64,000 nucleotides of DNA from Eubacterium sp. (GTDB taxonomy: Bacteria; Bacillota; Clostridia; Lachnospirales; Lachnospiraceae), in contig JAILRB010000064.1 in the NCBI GenBank assembly GCA_024698585.1, positions 62,001-126,000 on the forward strand. Direction: 5' to 3'. The notes below the pieces were generated by a model. The model saw only the letters and a list, made by a program, of their open reading frames with translations. It made no database searches and was not told where the DNA came from. This document shows, piece by piece, positions 1-9,061 of the stretch. Position numbers and translations under genes: made by a program. How positions within the stretch are numbered: position 1 is the first letter of the stretch; each line of letters begins with the position of its first letter.

Positions 1-1
1 C

Positions 2-3000
2 GGAGAAGCAGACAATCAGTGGTTGACTGTGGATTTGGGAAGAAACTATACCATTGGACGAGTTATCATTGATTGGGCGTCTGATGCAGGAAAGATGTAT
101 GATATTCAGGTTTCTACAAACGGAAATGATTGGACAACATTGTATCGTGAAACAAAAGGATCAGGATTCCATGTTGCAAATGTTGAACTATATGCCAATG
201 CCCGTTATGTAAGAATGTATGGATTTACAAGAGTTGAAAGTGGTAGCGGATTTAGCATATATGAAATGAAGGTTTACGAATATAAGAACGGTGACCCACA
301 CGTTACCCATAATATTCCGGAACTTCCACAGTCTAGAGTCGTATCAGATGGTAAGGGAACCTATCTTGCAAACTCTATGTACAATGAAAAAGCAAAATTA
401 CCAATTTATAAGACTGATGACATCAATACACCTGTTGCAAGTAATGACTGGTGGCAGTCTATGTTAATCAATAAATTTGGAAATACACTTTGCATGTTAC
501 CATTTAAGGCAAGATATTCCACAAAGGGTCTTGGAATTTTAACAGCAACAGAAGGATGGCTTCCTGATATGGGACCAACGGATGTGAATGTATCTGTTAA
601 TTCTGAAACAGAAAATGACTTTTACATTCAGCCGGAAAACTTTGATACAACAACCGCTTGTGATAAAGTATCCGGATATAGTGATTTTGCAGTATCAGCT
701 CAGCTTTGTGATGATAATCACGTGGCAATGACAAGTACTTTTGTAAAAGGTTCGCCATACATCTTCACAGAATATGGTGATACACAGACAATCACTTTAG
801 TTTCAGCAAATATTTCTTCTATCTTTGATGGCAATGGAAATGAAATCTTAACAACAAACTTATCTTCATTGACAGCAGATCACATCGGAATCGAAGTAAC
901 TGACAATGATAATAAGGACAGAACAAAGACAGCTAAGAGCTATTACTGTTTAACAGTTCCTGCAAACACAGTATTCAAGAAAATCGGAAAGAACATCAGA
1001 ATTACTTTCCCTGGAAACAATGGATATATGTCTATTGGTACTATGAACAGCAAATCTCAGATTGATACATTCTTCCATCATGGATATGCATTTGTTACAA
1101 ACACAGCAGTAACTTATGATTACAATGATGGTAATGCAAAAATCACATCAAATTACACTGCTACAACAACATTAAAGAGAGCAGGATTTGATAACAACAC
1201 ATTCATGTGCATGTTACCTCATCAGTGGAAGAACTCTAATGATGATAACAATGCATTCACTACATACACATCTGTACGTGGTGACTTAAAGACAGTAAAT
1301 TCTAACTCCTTTGCAACAGTATCTGATTTTGCAGGACTTCTTCCAACCTTTGCACTTCCTAGAAATGCAGAATTCGATGGAGAAGCAGTTCTCGGATACT
1401 TATCACAGTTAGAAGATGCTACTAAGAACTTAAACCCAGCAGGCGATGCTTATTGGGAAGGAAAGAACCTTCATCCATTAGGAATGGGCGTACTGATGGC
1501 TGATCAGTTAGGAGAAACAGAATTAAGAGATGTATTCTTAAAGAGAATTAAGAAGATTCTTGTAAACTGGTTCACATATGATGGACAGAATGACATCAGC
1601 TATTTCATTTACAACCAGAACTGGGGAACATTGTTCTATGAACAGAGTGAATTCGGTGCGAATGCAGCAATCTGTGACCACCACTTCACATATGGTTACT
1701 TCATGTTTGCAGCAACTGTTCTGGCAACTTATGATGAACAGTTCTACAACGATTACAAGGGAATGATTGAACTGATGATTCGTGACTATGCGAACCCATC
1801 AGACAATGATAGTGAATATTGCAGATTCAGGGCTTATGATATGTACGAAGGACATTCATGGGCAGGTGGATATGCAGACAATGATTCCGGAAATAACCAG
1901 GAATCAGCCAGTGAATCCTTATTCAGCTGGGTAAGTATGTACCTTTGGGGCGTTCTTACAGAAAACGATACTTATCGTGATGCCGGAGTTTTTGGATTTA
2001 CAAACGAAATGGAAGCAGTAGAACAGTACTGGTTCGACTATGATAAAGATAACTGGATTGATGCATGGCCATACGATGTTGTAGGTCAGGTATACGGTGG
2101 AATTAACTTCTATGGAACATTCTTCGGTGGACAGCCACTTTACGTATATGGAATCCAGTGGTTACCAATCTCAGAATACTTAACATACTACGGTATGAAT
2201 CAGACCAGAGCTGCTGAAATTTATGCAGGCTTGGAAAATGATACGGATGTTGCCCTTGCAAAAGCAATTCAGGTGGCACAGAACGAAGGAAAGACACAGG
2301 CAGAAATTGATAAGATGGTCAATGAATATCCACATCAGGATACCGGTTGGCAGCATATCACATGGCCGTTCCTTTCACAGACAAATCCAACACTTGCAAT
2401 GCAGAAGTTCCTTGCAAATGACACAAAGGTTCAGAGAACTGATACAGCCAACACTTATTGGTTCATCAGTGCCATGAAGGAATTAGGTGTGAAGACCACA
2501 GAAATTGTGGCGACAGGTGACTGCTCCGCAGCAGTTTACTACAACAAGGATACTCGTAAGTATACTGCAACTGTTTGGAACCCAACCAATGAAACAAAGG
2601 TTGTTGGATTCAAAGTAAACGGTACACAGAAGGGTACTGCAACAATTGGTGCAAAGGCACTGGTAAGCTTCGAAGTTTACAAAGATAGAAACTTTAACAT
2701 TCAGCAGGCAGAAACACCGGAAATCTCAGTTCCAACAGGAACTTATGATGATACACAGTACGTAACATTATCATCATCTACACCGGGAGCAACCATCCAT
2801 TACACAACAGATGGTTCTATGCCAAACACATCATCACCTGTTTATGATGGAAGCACATTTGCAGTTTCTTCCACAGCAACTGTTAAGGCAATCGCTGTGA
2901 AGGATCAGTATATTACTTCAGCAATGGCATCCAGCACAATCACAGTAGATGGTTCTGATGTATCTAAGGATACAAACATTGCATTAGGAAAGAACGTAAC

Positions 3001-4459
3001 AGTTACATCAGCAGAAAATGCCTCTGTAGGTGGCGATAAATTAGTAGATAACAATAAGACAACTCGTTGGTCATCACAGTTTAATGATAACGAGTCAGCA
3101 GTAATTGACTTAGGTCAGAATTACACAATCAACAAAGTAACACTTGCGTGGGAAGCTTCTTATGCAAAAGAATATAAGATTCAGGTTTCTACAAATGGAA
3201 CAAACTACACAACCGTTTATGAAAACAACAACGGTAAGGGTGGCGACGAAGAAATCGTATTTAATGCCACAGACGCAAGATATGTAAAGATTCAGGGTGT
3301 GAAGCGTGCATTAGCATACGGATATTCTCTTTGGGAAGTAGGCGTTTATGAAGCAGCAAAGGTTGCACAGCCAACATTCAGCAAGGCTTCAGGAACTTAT
3401 TCCGGAACACAGAATATTTCTATCAGCAGTGCAACAAAGGGTGTTGAAATCCGTTATACAACAGATGGTTCTACACCAAACCAAAATTCAAAACTTTACG
3501 TACCAACTGTAAAAATCAGTAATACAACAACATTAAAGGCAGTTGCATACCGCAAGGGCATGATTGCTTCAGATGTTGCAACAGCAACTTATACTATTGA
3601 CGGAAGCGGCCAGCCGGAACCTCCGGTACAGCCACCTGTAGAAGGCAACCTTGCAGAAGGCAAGACAACAACATCTTCCGGTGACGAAAACGGAGCAATG
3701 GCTTCTGCCAATGCAGTAGATGGAAATGCCGGAACACGTTGGTCATCCAACTTCTCAGATGATGCTTGGGTAACTGTAGACCTTGGAGCAACATATTCTA
3801 TCAGCAGAGTTGTTCTTACATGGGAAGCAGCTTACGGAAAAGCATACAAGATTCAGGTATCAACCAATGGAAATGACTGGACAACAGTTAAGACATTGAA
3901 CAACCAGAATGGTGGAACCGATGAAATCGACTTTACAGCAACCGATGCAAGATATGTAAGAATGCAGGGTGTTGAAAGAGCATTACCATACGGATATTCT
4001 CTTTGGGAAATGGAAGTTTATGGAGAAGGAAATGGTTCCGGCGGTTCAGGTTCCGGCGGATCAACAAATGGGGCAAATGTAGCTTTAAATAAAACAGTTA
4101 CAGCAACCGGCGCCGAAAATGATGCAATGGCAGCTGCTAATGCGGTAGATGGAAATTCCGGAACACGTTGGTCATCTAACTTTGCAGATGATGCATCAAT
4201 GACAGTAGATCTTGGACAGGTATATTCCATCAATCGAGTTGTAATTCTTTGGGAAGCAGCTTATGGAAAGGCATATAAGATTCAGGTTTCTACCAATGGA
4301 AGTGATTGGACTACCGTAGCAAATATGTCAAATCAGGATGGTGGAACAGATCCTGTGACATTTAACACAGTAAACGCAAGATATGTAAAAATGCAGGGTG
4401 TTGAACGTGCATTACCATATGGATATTCTATTTGGGAATTCGGCGTTTATGGTGAATAA
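2..4459 (+). CDS. GH81 endo-beta-1,3-glucanase, multimodular, secreted (5' end outside window)
   Basis: The reading frame is open from base 2, so the gene starts upstream and the signal peptide is not visible; a TTG at 23 is only an internal codon. Modules in order: the end of an F5/8-type C (CBM32-like) domain (to about 290), a GH81 catalytic domain (about 300-2650), a chitobiase-C-type beta-sandwich (about 2700-2950), F5/8-C (2970-3360), a second chitobiase-C module (3366-3600), and two more F5/8-C domains (3640-4025, 4070-4456). GH81 hallmarks are DHHFTYGYF (about 1677-1703, with the presumed acid Asp) and GNNQESASES (about 1888-1917, with the presumed base Glu). GH81 enzymes cut beta-1,3-glucan such as laminarin, curdlan and fungal or oat glucan outside the cell. 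There is no LPXTG anchor; the protein ends in the last CBM. It holds about 30 N-X-S/T sequons in about 1480 residues, useful as a comparison for the island protein. The family call is firm; the substrate is inferred. Confidence 0.9.
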   Translation, partial: GEADNQWLTVDLGRNYTIGRVIIDWASDAGKMYDIQVSTNGNDWTTLYRETKGSGFHVANVELYANARYVRMYGFTRVESGSGFSIYEMKVYEYKNGDPHVTHNIPELPQSRVVSDGKGTYLANSMYNEKAKLPIYKTDDINTPVASNDWWQSMLINKFGNTLCMLPFKARYSTKGLGILTATEGWLPDMGPTDVNVSVNSETENDFYIQPENFDTTTACDKVSGYSDFAVSAQLCDDNHVAMTSTFVKGSPYIFTEYGDTQTITLVSANISSIFDGNGNEILTTNLSSLTADHIGIEVTDNDNKDRTKTAKSYYCLTVPANTVFKKIGKNIRITFPGNNGYMSIGTMNSKSQIDTFFHHGYAFVTNTAVTYDYNDGNAKITSNYTATTTLKRAGFDNNTFMCMLPHQWKNSNDDNNAFTTYTSVRGDLKTVNSNSFATVSDFAGLLPTFALPRNAEFDGEAVLGYLSQLEDATKNLNPAGDAYWEGKNLHPLGMGVLMADQLGETELRDVFLKRIKKILVNWFTYDGQNDISYFIYNQNWGTLFYEQSEFGANAAICDHHFTYGYFMFAATVLATYDEQFYNDYKGMIELMIRDYANPSDNDSEYCRFRAYDMYEGHSWAGGYADNDSGNNQESASESLFSWVSMYLWGVLTENDTYRDAGVFGFTNEMEAVEQYWFDYDKDNWIDAWPYDVVGQVYGGINFYGTFFGGQPLYVYGIQWLPISEYLTYYGMNQTRAAEIYAGLENDTDVALAKAIQVAQNEGKTQAEIDKMVNEYPHQDTGWQHITWPFLSQTNPTLAMQKFLANDTKVQRTDTANTYWFISAMKELGVKTTEIVATGDCSAAVYYNKDTRKYTATVWNPTNETKVVGFKVNGTQKGTATIGAKALVSFEVYKDRNFNIQQAETPEISVPTGTYDDTQYVTLSSSTPGATIHYTTDGSMPNTSSPVYDGSTFAVSSTATVKAIAVKDQYITSAMASSTITVDGSDVSKDTNIALGKNVTVTSAENASVGGDKLVDNNKTTRWSSQFNDNESAVIDLGQNYTINKVTLAWEASYAKEYKIQVSTNGTNYTTVYENNNGKGGDEEIVFNATDARYVKIQGVKRALAYGYSLWEVGVYEAAKVAQPTFSKASGTYSGTQNISISSATKGVEIRYTTDGSTPNQNSKLYVPTVKISNTTTLKAVAYRKGMIASDVATATYTIDGSGQPEPPVQPPVEGNLAEGKTTTSSGDENGAMASANAVDGNAGTRWSSNFSDDAWVTVDLGATYSISRVVLTWEAAYGKAYKIQVSTNGNDWTTVKTLNNQNGGTDEIDFTATDARYVRMQGVERALPYGYSLWEMEVYGEGNGSGGSGSGGSTNGANVALNKTVTATGAENDAMAAANAVDGNSGTRWSSNFADDASMTVDLGQVYSINRVVILWEAAYGKAYKIQVSTNGSDWTTVANMSNQDGGTDPVTFNTVNARYVKMQGVERALPYGYSIWEFGVYGE

Positions 4460-4524
4460 TTAAATAGTCGTTATACAGCGAAAATCCTTTTGATTTTTGA
4501 CCGCTGATGACAATCATACTTTGG

Positions 4525-4556
4525 GGAAGAGTCACCTAGGTGGCTCTTCCTTTTTT
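4525..4556 (+). terminator. Rho-independent terminator after the GH81 gene
   Basis: A GGAAGAGTCACC / GGTGGCTCTTCC inverted repeat with one T-G wobble is followed directly by TTTTTT. It lies 66 bases after the glucanase stop. Confidence 0.85.
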
Positions 4557-4754
4557 ATATGGAGATTTCTTTCTTATGCGAGGTGGATTTTCGAGGAATC
4601 TATGGGGAATTTCACCTAATTAGCAGGAAACGCTCAGATAGGTGAAAAAGGGAGGAGGTTGATGAAAGATTCAATAGAAAAGAGCCTTTGAAAGTGATAA
4701 AATGAATATAGCGATGAAACAGGAAGAAAGCCAGCGCATAGAGGGAGAAATTAT
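4557..4754 (+). other. Intergenic region with a 9-bp inverted repeat
   Basis: TTTCACCTA (4610-4618) and TAGGTGAAA (4639-4647) form a perfect 9-bp inverted repeat around a 20-base loop. No U-run follows, so it is not an obvious terminator; it could be an operator or a leader hairpin for the MFS operon. A purine-rich GGAGGAGG at 4651 precedes a ten-codon reading frame (4662-4691) that I do not call as a gene. No clear sigma-A promoter was recognised here. Confidence 0.4.
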
Positions 4755-5918
4755 TTGAATCGGAAAGCTATTTTTTTACTGATTATTATATATTTAGCAT
4801 TTATCAGTCTGGGACTGCCGGATCCGATGCTTGGAAGTGCGTGGCCGACGATGTATATGGAAATGGGAGTTCCGGTTTCTTATGCGGGGATTCTTTCTAT
4901 GATTATTTCCGTGGGAACGGTGGTATCCAGTCTGTTGAGCGACCGGATTACAAGGAGAATGGGAACCGGAATGGTGACTGCGATGAGTGTGCTGATGACT
5001 GCAGTAGCATTGTTCGGGTTTTCCATCAGCCATAATTTCTTGTTGTTAATCTTATGGGCAATTCCGTATGGGTTGGGAGCCGGAGGTGTGGATGCGGCAC
5101 TGAATAATTATGTGGCAACCCATTATGCCAGCAGGCACATGAGTTGGCTACATTGTATGTGGGGGGTCGGAACGATTATCGGTCCTTACGTTATGGGGTA
5201 TGTATTGGCTTCCGGAAAAACATGGAATAACGGTTATCAAGTGGTAGCGATTGCTCAGTGTGGTCTGGCGTTTCTTATGATGGCAACATTGTTTTTATGG
5301 AAGGGAAATCAAACGCAGGAGCGTGTGGGAAGAACAGCACCGATTTCACTGAAACATATTTTGAAATTGCCGGGAGTTAAAGAAGTCATGGTGACGTTCT
5401 TTTGTTACTGTGCGTTGGAACAGACAGCAATGCTTTGGGCCAGCAGTTATATGGTGCTTCATAAAGGCGTTGCGGTGGAAGTGGCTGCAAGATATGCGGG
5501 AATGTTCTTTATAGGAATTACCGTAGGAAGAGCGGTGAGCGGATTCATGACACTGAAGCTAAAGGATACCGCGATGATTCGATTGGGACAAGGAGTGATT
5601 CTTTTGGGAATTGCGATGTTGCTTCTTCCATTGGGAAAGACTGTTACGTTGATTGGACTGATTATGGTTGGTTTGGGATGTGCGCCGATTTATCCATCGG
5701 TAATTCATTCCACACCGTTTCGCTTTGGGGCGGAACGGTCACAGGCGATTATTGGCGTACAGATGGCAAGTGCCTATGTGGGAACCAGCTTGATGCCACC
5801 GCTGTTTGGAATGATTACAGAACGGATTGGAGTGGCATGGTTACCGGTATATTTATTATTGATTCTGGTAATGATGGTACTCATGCATGAACGGTTATTA
5901 AAGAAGACAGGGAGGTAG
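4755..5918 (+). CDS. Major facilitator superfamily transporter
   Basis: 387 residues with about 12 hydrophobic membrane segments, the usual MFS size. The loop after segment 2 holds a degenerate MFS motif A (SDRITRRMGTG). The start is TTG at 4755, supported by GAGGGAG seven bases upstream; no ATG is better placed. The substrate cannot be read from the sequence. It is first in a tight run of same-strand genes: the next gene starts four bases after its stop, and gaps through the GNAT gene at 8980 are 4-16 bases or overlaps. Co-transcription is therefore likely, although the products share no obvious pathway. Confidence 0.85.
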   Translation: MNRKAIFLLIIIYLAFISLGLPDPMLGSAWPTMYMEMGVPVSYAGILSMIISVGTVVSSLLSDRITRRMGTGMVTAMSVLMTAVALFGFSISHNFLLLILWAIPYGLGAGGVDAALNNYVATHYASRHMSWLHCMWGVGTIIGPYVMGYVLASGKTWNNGYQVVAIAQCGLAFLMMATLFLWKGNQTQERVGRTAPISLKHILKLPGVKEVMVTFFCYCALEQTAMLWASSYMVLHKGVAVEVAARYAGMFFIGITVGRAVSGFMTLKLKDTAMIRLGQGVILLGIAMLLLPLGKTVTLIGLIMVGLGCAPIYPSVIHSTPFRFGAERSQAIIGVQMASAYVGTSLMPPLFGMITERIGVAWLPVYLLLILVMMVLMHERLLKKTGR

Positions 5919-5922
5919 CGAG

Positions 5923-6444
5923 ATGTATTTGGTATCAGCGTATTTTGATAAAGAAACCAATAAGAAATTGCATGGTTATATAAAGGCGATTGCAAAGGAA
6001 ACGGGAAATACATTCATGACGGAAAATAAGGTTCCGCCACATATGACGATTTCCGCCATTGAAGCAAAAAACATCGAGGTGCTGGCTCCGAAATTTGAAA
6101 CGCTGAAGGGAAAAATCTGGACAGGAAAGATTAAGATTGTTTCGATGGGACAATTACTTCCATACGTATTTTATGCCACACCGGTGCTGAATCAATATCT
6201 GGAAGAATTGTCGGGAGAAGTGTACAATGCTTTTTCCGGTATTGACGAAACACGAATCAGCAAATATTATCAGCCTCATTCCTGGCTGCCCCATATTACC
6301 TTGGGGAAAACACTGACCCCGGAACAGATGGTGGCAGCGTTTGATGTGATGCAGAAGCAGTTTGCACCGATGGAAGCAACGATTGTGGAACTTGGATTGG
6401 CAAAAGTAAATCCCCATGAGGATTATGCAAGAATTGTATTGTAA
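5923..6444 (+). CDS. 2H phosphoesterase / 2'-5' RNA ligase family protein
   Basis: 173 residues with the paired H-x-T-x motifs of the LigT/2H superfamily: HMTI near residue 40 and HITL near residue 125. These histidines form the active site of enzymes that open cyclic phosphodiesters on RNA or nucleotides. The length fits a single compact 2H domain. The start is ATG at 5923, four bases after the MFS stop, with GGGAGG upstream. Members of this family have varied substrates (2',3'-cyclic phosphate RNA, ADP-ribose 1'',2''-cyclic phosphate), and the physiological one cannot be deduced. Confidence 0.8.
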   Translation: MYLVSAYFDKETNKKLHGYIKAIAKETGNTFMTENKVPPHMTISAIEAKNIEVLAPKFETLKGKIWTGKIKIVSMGQLLPYVFYATPVLNQYLEELSGEVYNAFSGIDETRISKYYQPHSWLPHITLGKTLTPEQMVAAFDVMQKQFAPMEATIVELGLAKVNPHEDYARIVL

Positions 6445-6455
6445 AAGGAAAAGAG

Positions 6456-7568
6456 ATGAACAATAAAAAAGAATTGATGCGAAGAAAAAAACAAAAATCA
6501 CATAAACATCAGAAAAGGGTTGCTTCGAAGAAAAAAGCAGAACTGGTACTACGGAACACAAAAGAAGTGGCTCCGTCTGTGACACCGGAATTTGACGAAC
6601 GGGAATATACTACAGCCTTTGGGTTGATGGCAGAGCTGGTTCAGTATATTGAAATGGCAGATGTCTTAAATCGGATTGACCCGGATAAGAAGTACGTGGT
6701 GGAGATTCCGGCAATGCTAAAAGATAAATTCAGTGCAGGAGATTTGTTCTTCAATGAGAGCTCCAAGACGGGAAATATTTTTCCGACGTTGATGGAAATG
6801 GCAGAGGATGGACGAAAGAAGTTTGTAGGAAACATGCCGATGAAAGATGAACTGCAGATGTCCGGAAAACCAATGCAGGAAGTGGCAATGGCATATCATA
6901 ACATTTACACGCAAAGAGAACTGACTTACATTGCAAATACGGTGGAAAAGACATATCGTCAGGTAGAACAGATTGAGCATGGACAGATGGATGACCGAAT
7001 TGCAAAACTGCAAAGTGGTAGGGAGCAGATTCTATTGGCAATGAGCCTGAAGGATCCGGAAGAAAAGAAACAGTCCATTCGTTTGGGGCGAAGGGACATG
7101 ATTGAAGCAAAGAATCAGATTGGAAAAACTTTGGAACGAAGAGTCCGGGAATTTGAGCCGGTGCCGAAAGAACCGATGAAACGTTTAATGAAGCAGGTCA
7201 GGGATTCGGGGTATCTTAGCAGTAAGGACGATGAAGTGGAAGAAATCCAGGATTATTACAATCTATATTTAGAAGCAACAAAATTGATTACCGCTTCCTA
7301 TATCTATAGTGGGGAGGAAGAGGCTGCCAGGCAGGTGGCTGGGGAAAGCAAACGGTTTATGAAGGGAATTGATTTTGACAATGTGAAGTCCATCGGACTG
7401 ATTCATCAGGAAAACGAGACAGAGGACATGTTCTTTAACGCTCCGGTAGAATATCTGGAAATCGAGGAAAAAGAAGTGTTGGAAAATAACAATGAAGAAA
7501 CCCTCTTCATTGAAGTGGACGGAAGTCAGTTATTGGAGGTGCTGAAAGATGACACAGAAGAAATATAA
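6456..7568 (+). CDS. Unknown 370-residue soluble protein, basic N-terminus and acidic C-terminus
   Basis: I do not recognise a family. The first 30 residues are very rich in Lys, Arg and His (KKELMRRKKQKSHKHQKR), which would suit nucleic acid or ribosome contact. The middle is predicted helical with many Glu, Lys and Gln, and the last 40 residues are strongly acidic. There is no signal peptide, no membrane segment and no cysteine. It sits 11 bases after the 2H phosphoesterase stop, and its 3' end overlaps the next small gene by 20 bases, so the three genes are probably co-translated. An RNA-related role would match the 2H neighbour, but this is speculation. Confidence 0.6.
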   Translation: MNNKKELMRRKKQKSHKHQKRVASKKKAELVLRNTKEVAPSVTPEFDEREYTTAFGLMAELVQYIEMADVLNRIDPDKKYVVEIPAMLKDKFSAGDLFFNESSKTGNIFPTLMEMAEDGRKKFVGNMPMKDELQMSGKPMQEVAMAYHNIYTQRELTYIANTVEKTYRQVEQIEHGQMDDRIAKLQSGREQILLAMSLKDPEEKKQSIRLGRRDMIEAKNQIGKTLERRVREFEPVPKEPMKRLMKQVRDSGYLSSKDDEVEEIQDYYNLYLEATKLITASYIYSGEEEAARQVAGESKRFMKGIDFDNVKSIGLIHQENETEDMFFNAPVEYLEIEEKEVLENNNEETLFIEVDGSQLLEVLKDDTEEI

Positions 7569-7701
7569 AAGAAAAAGTTTGAACAGGGCTGCTCATAAAA
7601 AAGAGGAACGAATTGCAAAAGCAGTTCAGATTGGTAGTGCTGTGGCAACGACTACGGCAGTGTTTGCAGCCAGTGTTTTGTGGAAGAAAAGAAAAGGTTA
7701 A
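7549..7701 (+). CDS. Small 50-residue basic single-span membrane protein
   Basis: An ATG at 7549 has GGAGG nine bases upstream and opens a 50-codon frame that overlaps the end of the preceding gene and stops nine bases before the lipoprotein start. The product has a highly basic N-terminal half (KKYKRKS, HKKEER), one hydrophobic stretch (about residues 27-44, Ala/Val/Thr rich) and a basic tail (KKRKG). This layout suggests a single-span membrane microprotein with its N-terminus inside. It lies in a dense operon with a good ribosome site, which supports it being real. Function unknown. Confidence 0.6.
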   Translation: MTQKKYKRKSLNRAAHKKEERIAKAVQIGSAVATTTAVFAASVLWKKRKG

Positions 7702-7710
7702 AGGAGAAGA

Positions 7711-8262
7711 ATGGTGAGAAAAATAGTAATTGTAGGAATGATTGGGATGACAATGTTGTTTACGGCATGTGGTAACCAGGAAACGGGAATGAAGGAAACG
7801 AAAAGTCCTGAAACGAAAACAACTGTTGAAGTGACAACGGTAGAACAGGAGACAGAAGCGGCAGCGACAGAGGGAACACTATCGGATTATCTGGCGGATT
7901 ACCGAAATAGTGCCACATATCATTTACTCAATGACATTGCTCTGAATGAAGAAGCAGTGACCGAAGAAGATGGGGTAACTTATGCTTTTGAAACCGGTAA
8001 AGACGGAAAACGTGTATTAGGAATTGCCTCTGCACACTATTCAAAAGTTTTGGGGGATACCACCTATCCGATGTCATTTTGCAGAAGCTTCATCCAGATG
8101 GAATATCCGGAATTATCCGATGCATATACGAATGTGGAAATTCACGAGGGACAGGGAGAATATTCTCAGGTGATGACATTTAAGGACTATAAAATCACTC
8201 TCCTTCCAAGTGAGGAGTTAACAGAAATGACCATAAAGATTGAACCGGTTGAAGAAAAGTGA
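7711..8262 (+). CDS. Predicted lipoprotein, function unknown
   Basis: 183 residues. The N-terminus is a type II signal peptide: positively charged MVRK, a hydrophobic core, and lipobox FTAC with the modified Cys at residue 20. A Thr/Glu-rich linker follows (about 21-55), then a globular domain of about 120 residues that I do not recognise. The mature protein should be tethered to the outer face of the membrane. Start ATG 7711 is preceded by AAAGGAG. It is part of the MFS-to-GNAT gene run, 16 bases before the acetyltransferase start. Confidence 0.7.
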   Translation: MVRKIVIVGMIGMTMLFTACGNQETGMKETKSPETKTTVEVTTVEQETEAAATEGTLSDYLADYRNSATYHLLNDIALNEEAVTEEDGVTYAFETGKDGKRVLGIASAHYSKVLGDTTYPMSFCRSFIQMEYPELSDAYTNVEIHEGQGEYSQVMTFKDYKITLLPSEELTEMTIKIEPVEEK

Positions 8263-8278
8263 GAAAGGTTGGAACGGG

Positions 8279-8980
8279 ATGAAATTATACAGAATTAAAA
8301 GGATTACAGAAGCCGATTTTGGATGTGAGGGAACACCGGAAAACAGGAACACGCAAGTGGCGGTGTTGTTGGAAGGAAGTCTTGGCAGTGAGAAATGGAT
8401 TCATCAGGACGATGCATATTTATATGAAAAGGGAATTGATGAAAATGATATTGTTTCGATTTCAGAAGAAGGAATCCTGGAAAGATATTTTAGTTTACGA
8501 AAGGTTTCTGATGACGATGAGAATGCGGTGATAGAAATCGAACAGATTTGTTTTCCACCCAACGAAGCCTGTTCGCCAAAAAGTATGAAGGAACGTGTGG
8601 AAAATGCGGCACAGTATTTTCAGGTTCTGGTGGATGTAAAAGAAAATCGGATCGCGGGATTCATCAATGGCGTAGCCACTGAAGAAGATAAGTTTCAGGA
8701 TAAATTCTTTACGGACATCTCGGAACATAATTCGAAAGGAAAGCATGTGATGATTTGCGGTGTGGATGTATTGCCGCAATACGAAGGACAGGGACTGGCA
8801 GGCTTAATGATGAATGGATATAAAGAAAGCATGAAGCGTTTGGGAAAACGAAAACTGATTCTGACCAACTTGCATCGACTGACTCATTTTTATGAGAAAA
8901 TGGGATTTGTGGATTTAGGAATCGCAGATTCCAGTTGGGGTGGGGAAGAATGGCATGAAATGGAATATGAAATCAAATAA
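8279..8980 (+). CDS. GNAT-family N-acetyltransferase
   Basis: 233 residues. The C-terminal two thirds carry the GNAT fold: a core ending in the acetyl-CoA pyrophosphate-binding segment QYEGQGLAGLMM (about residues 161-172) and the late FYEKMGF motif. The first 75 residues form an extra beta-rich domain that I do not recognise. The frame is open from a TTG at 8240, but that would overlap the lipoprotein gene and lacks a ribosome site; ATG 8279 with AAAGG about ten bases upstream is preferred. The acceptor substrate is unknown. It is the last gene of the operon and is followed by a strong terminator. Confidence 0.8.
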   Translation: MKLYRIKRITEADFGCEGTPENRNTQVAVLLEGSLGSEKWIHQDDAYLYEKGIDENDIVSISEEGILERYFSLRKVSDDDENAVIEIEQICFPPNEACSPKSMKERVENAAQYFQVLVDVKENRIAGFINGVATEEDKFQDKFFTDISEHNSKGKHVMICGVDVLPQYEGQGLAGLMMNGYKESMKRLGKRKLILTNLHRLTHFYEKMGFVDLGIADSSWGGEEWHEMEYEIK

Positions 8981-9055
8981 AAAACGGTAGTTTTGAGTGC
9001 TCCTCTCGTTCTTGGGTTCGCCCGGTGGGAGAGGAATCGCAAAGCTACCGTTTTT
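8980..9055. terminator. Bidirectional terminator between convergent GNAT and MATE genes
   Basis: AAAAACGGTAG (8980-8990) pairs with CTACCGTTTTT (9045-9055), giving a U-run on both strands. Inside it a second stem, TCCTCTC / GAGAGGA, encloses GGG-TTCG-CCC, so the whole element can fold into a long branched hairpin. It ends the plus-strand operon and the minus-strand MATE gene. Confidence 0.85.
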
Positions 9056-9061
9056 GTGTTT

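Noticed and set aside
4662-4691. Ten-codon reading frame after GGAGGAGG upstream of the MFS gene, possible leader peptide
   Set aside because: Spacing to the ATG is too short, the peptide has no repeated or regulatory codons, and no attenuator follows it.
6154-6585. 143-codon minus-strand frame rich in Phe, Cys and Leu
   Set aside because: It is the shadow of the 2H phosphoesterase and the following Lys-rich gene; poly-Lys codons read backwards give Phe/Leu.
8984-9050. The branched element with a GGGTTCGCCC hairpin resembled a tRNA T arm
   Set aside because: No anticodon arm or 7-bp acceptor fits; the symmetric A/T arms between convergent genes explain it as a bidirectional terminator.
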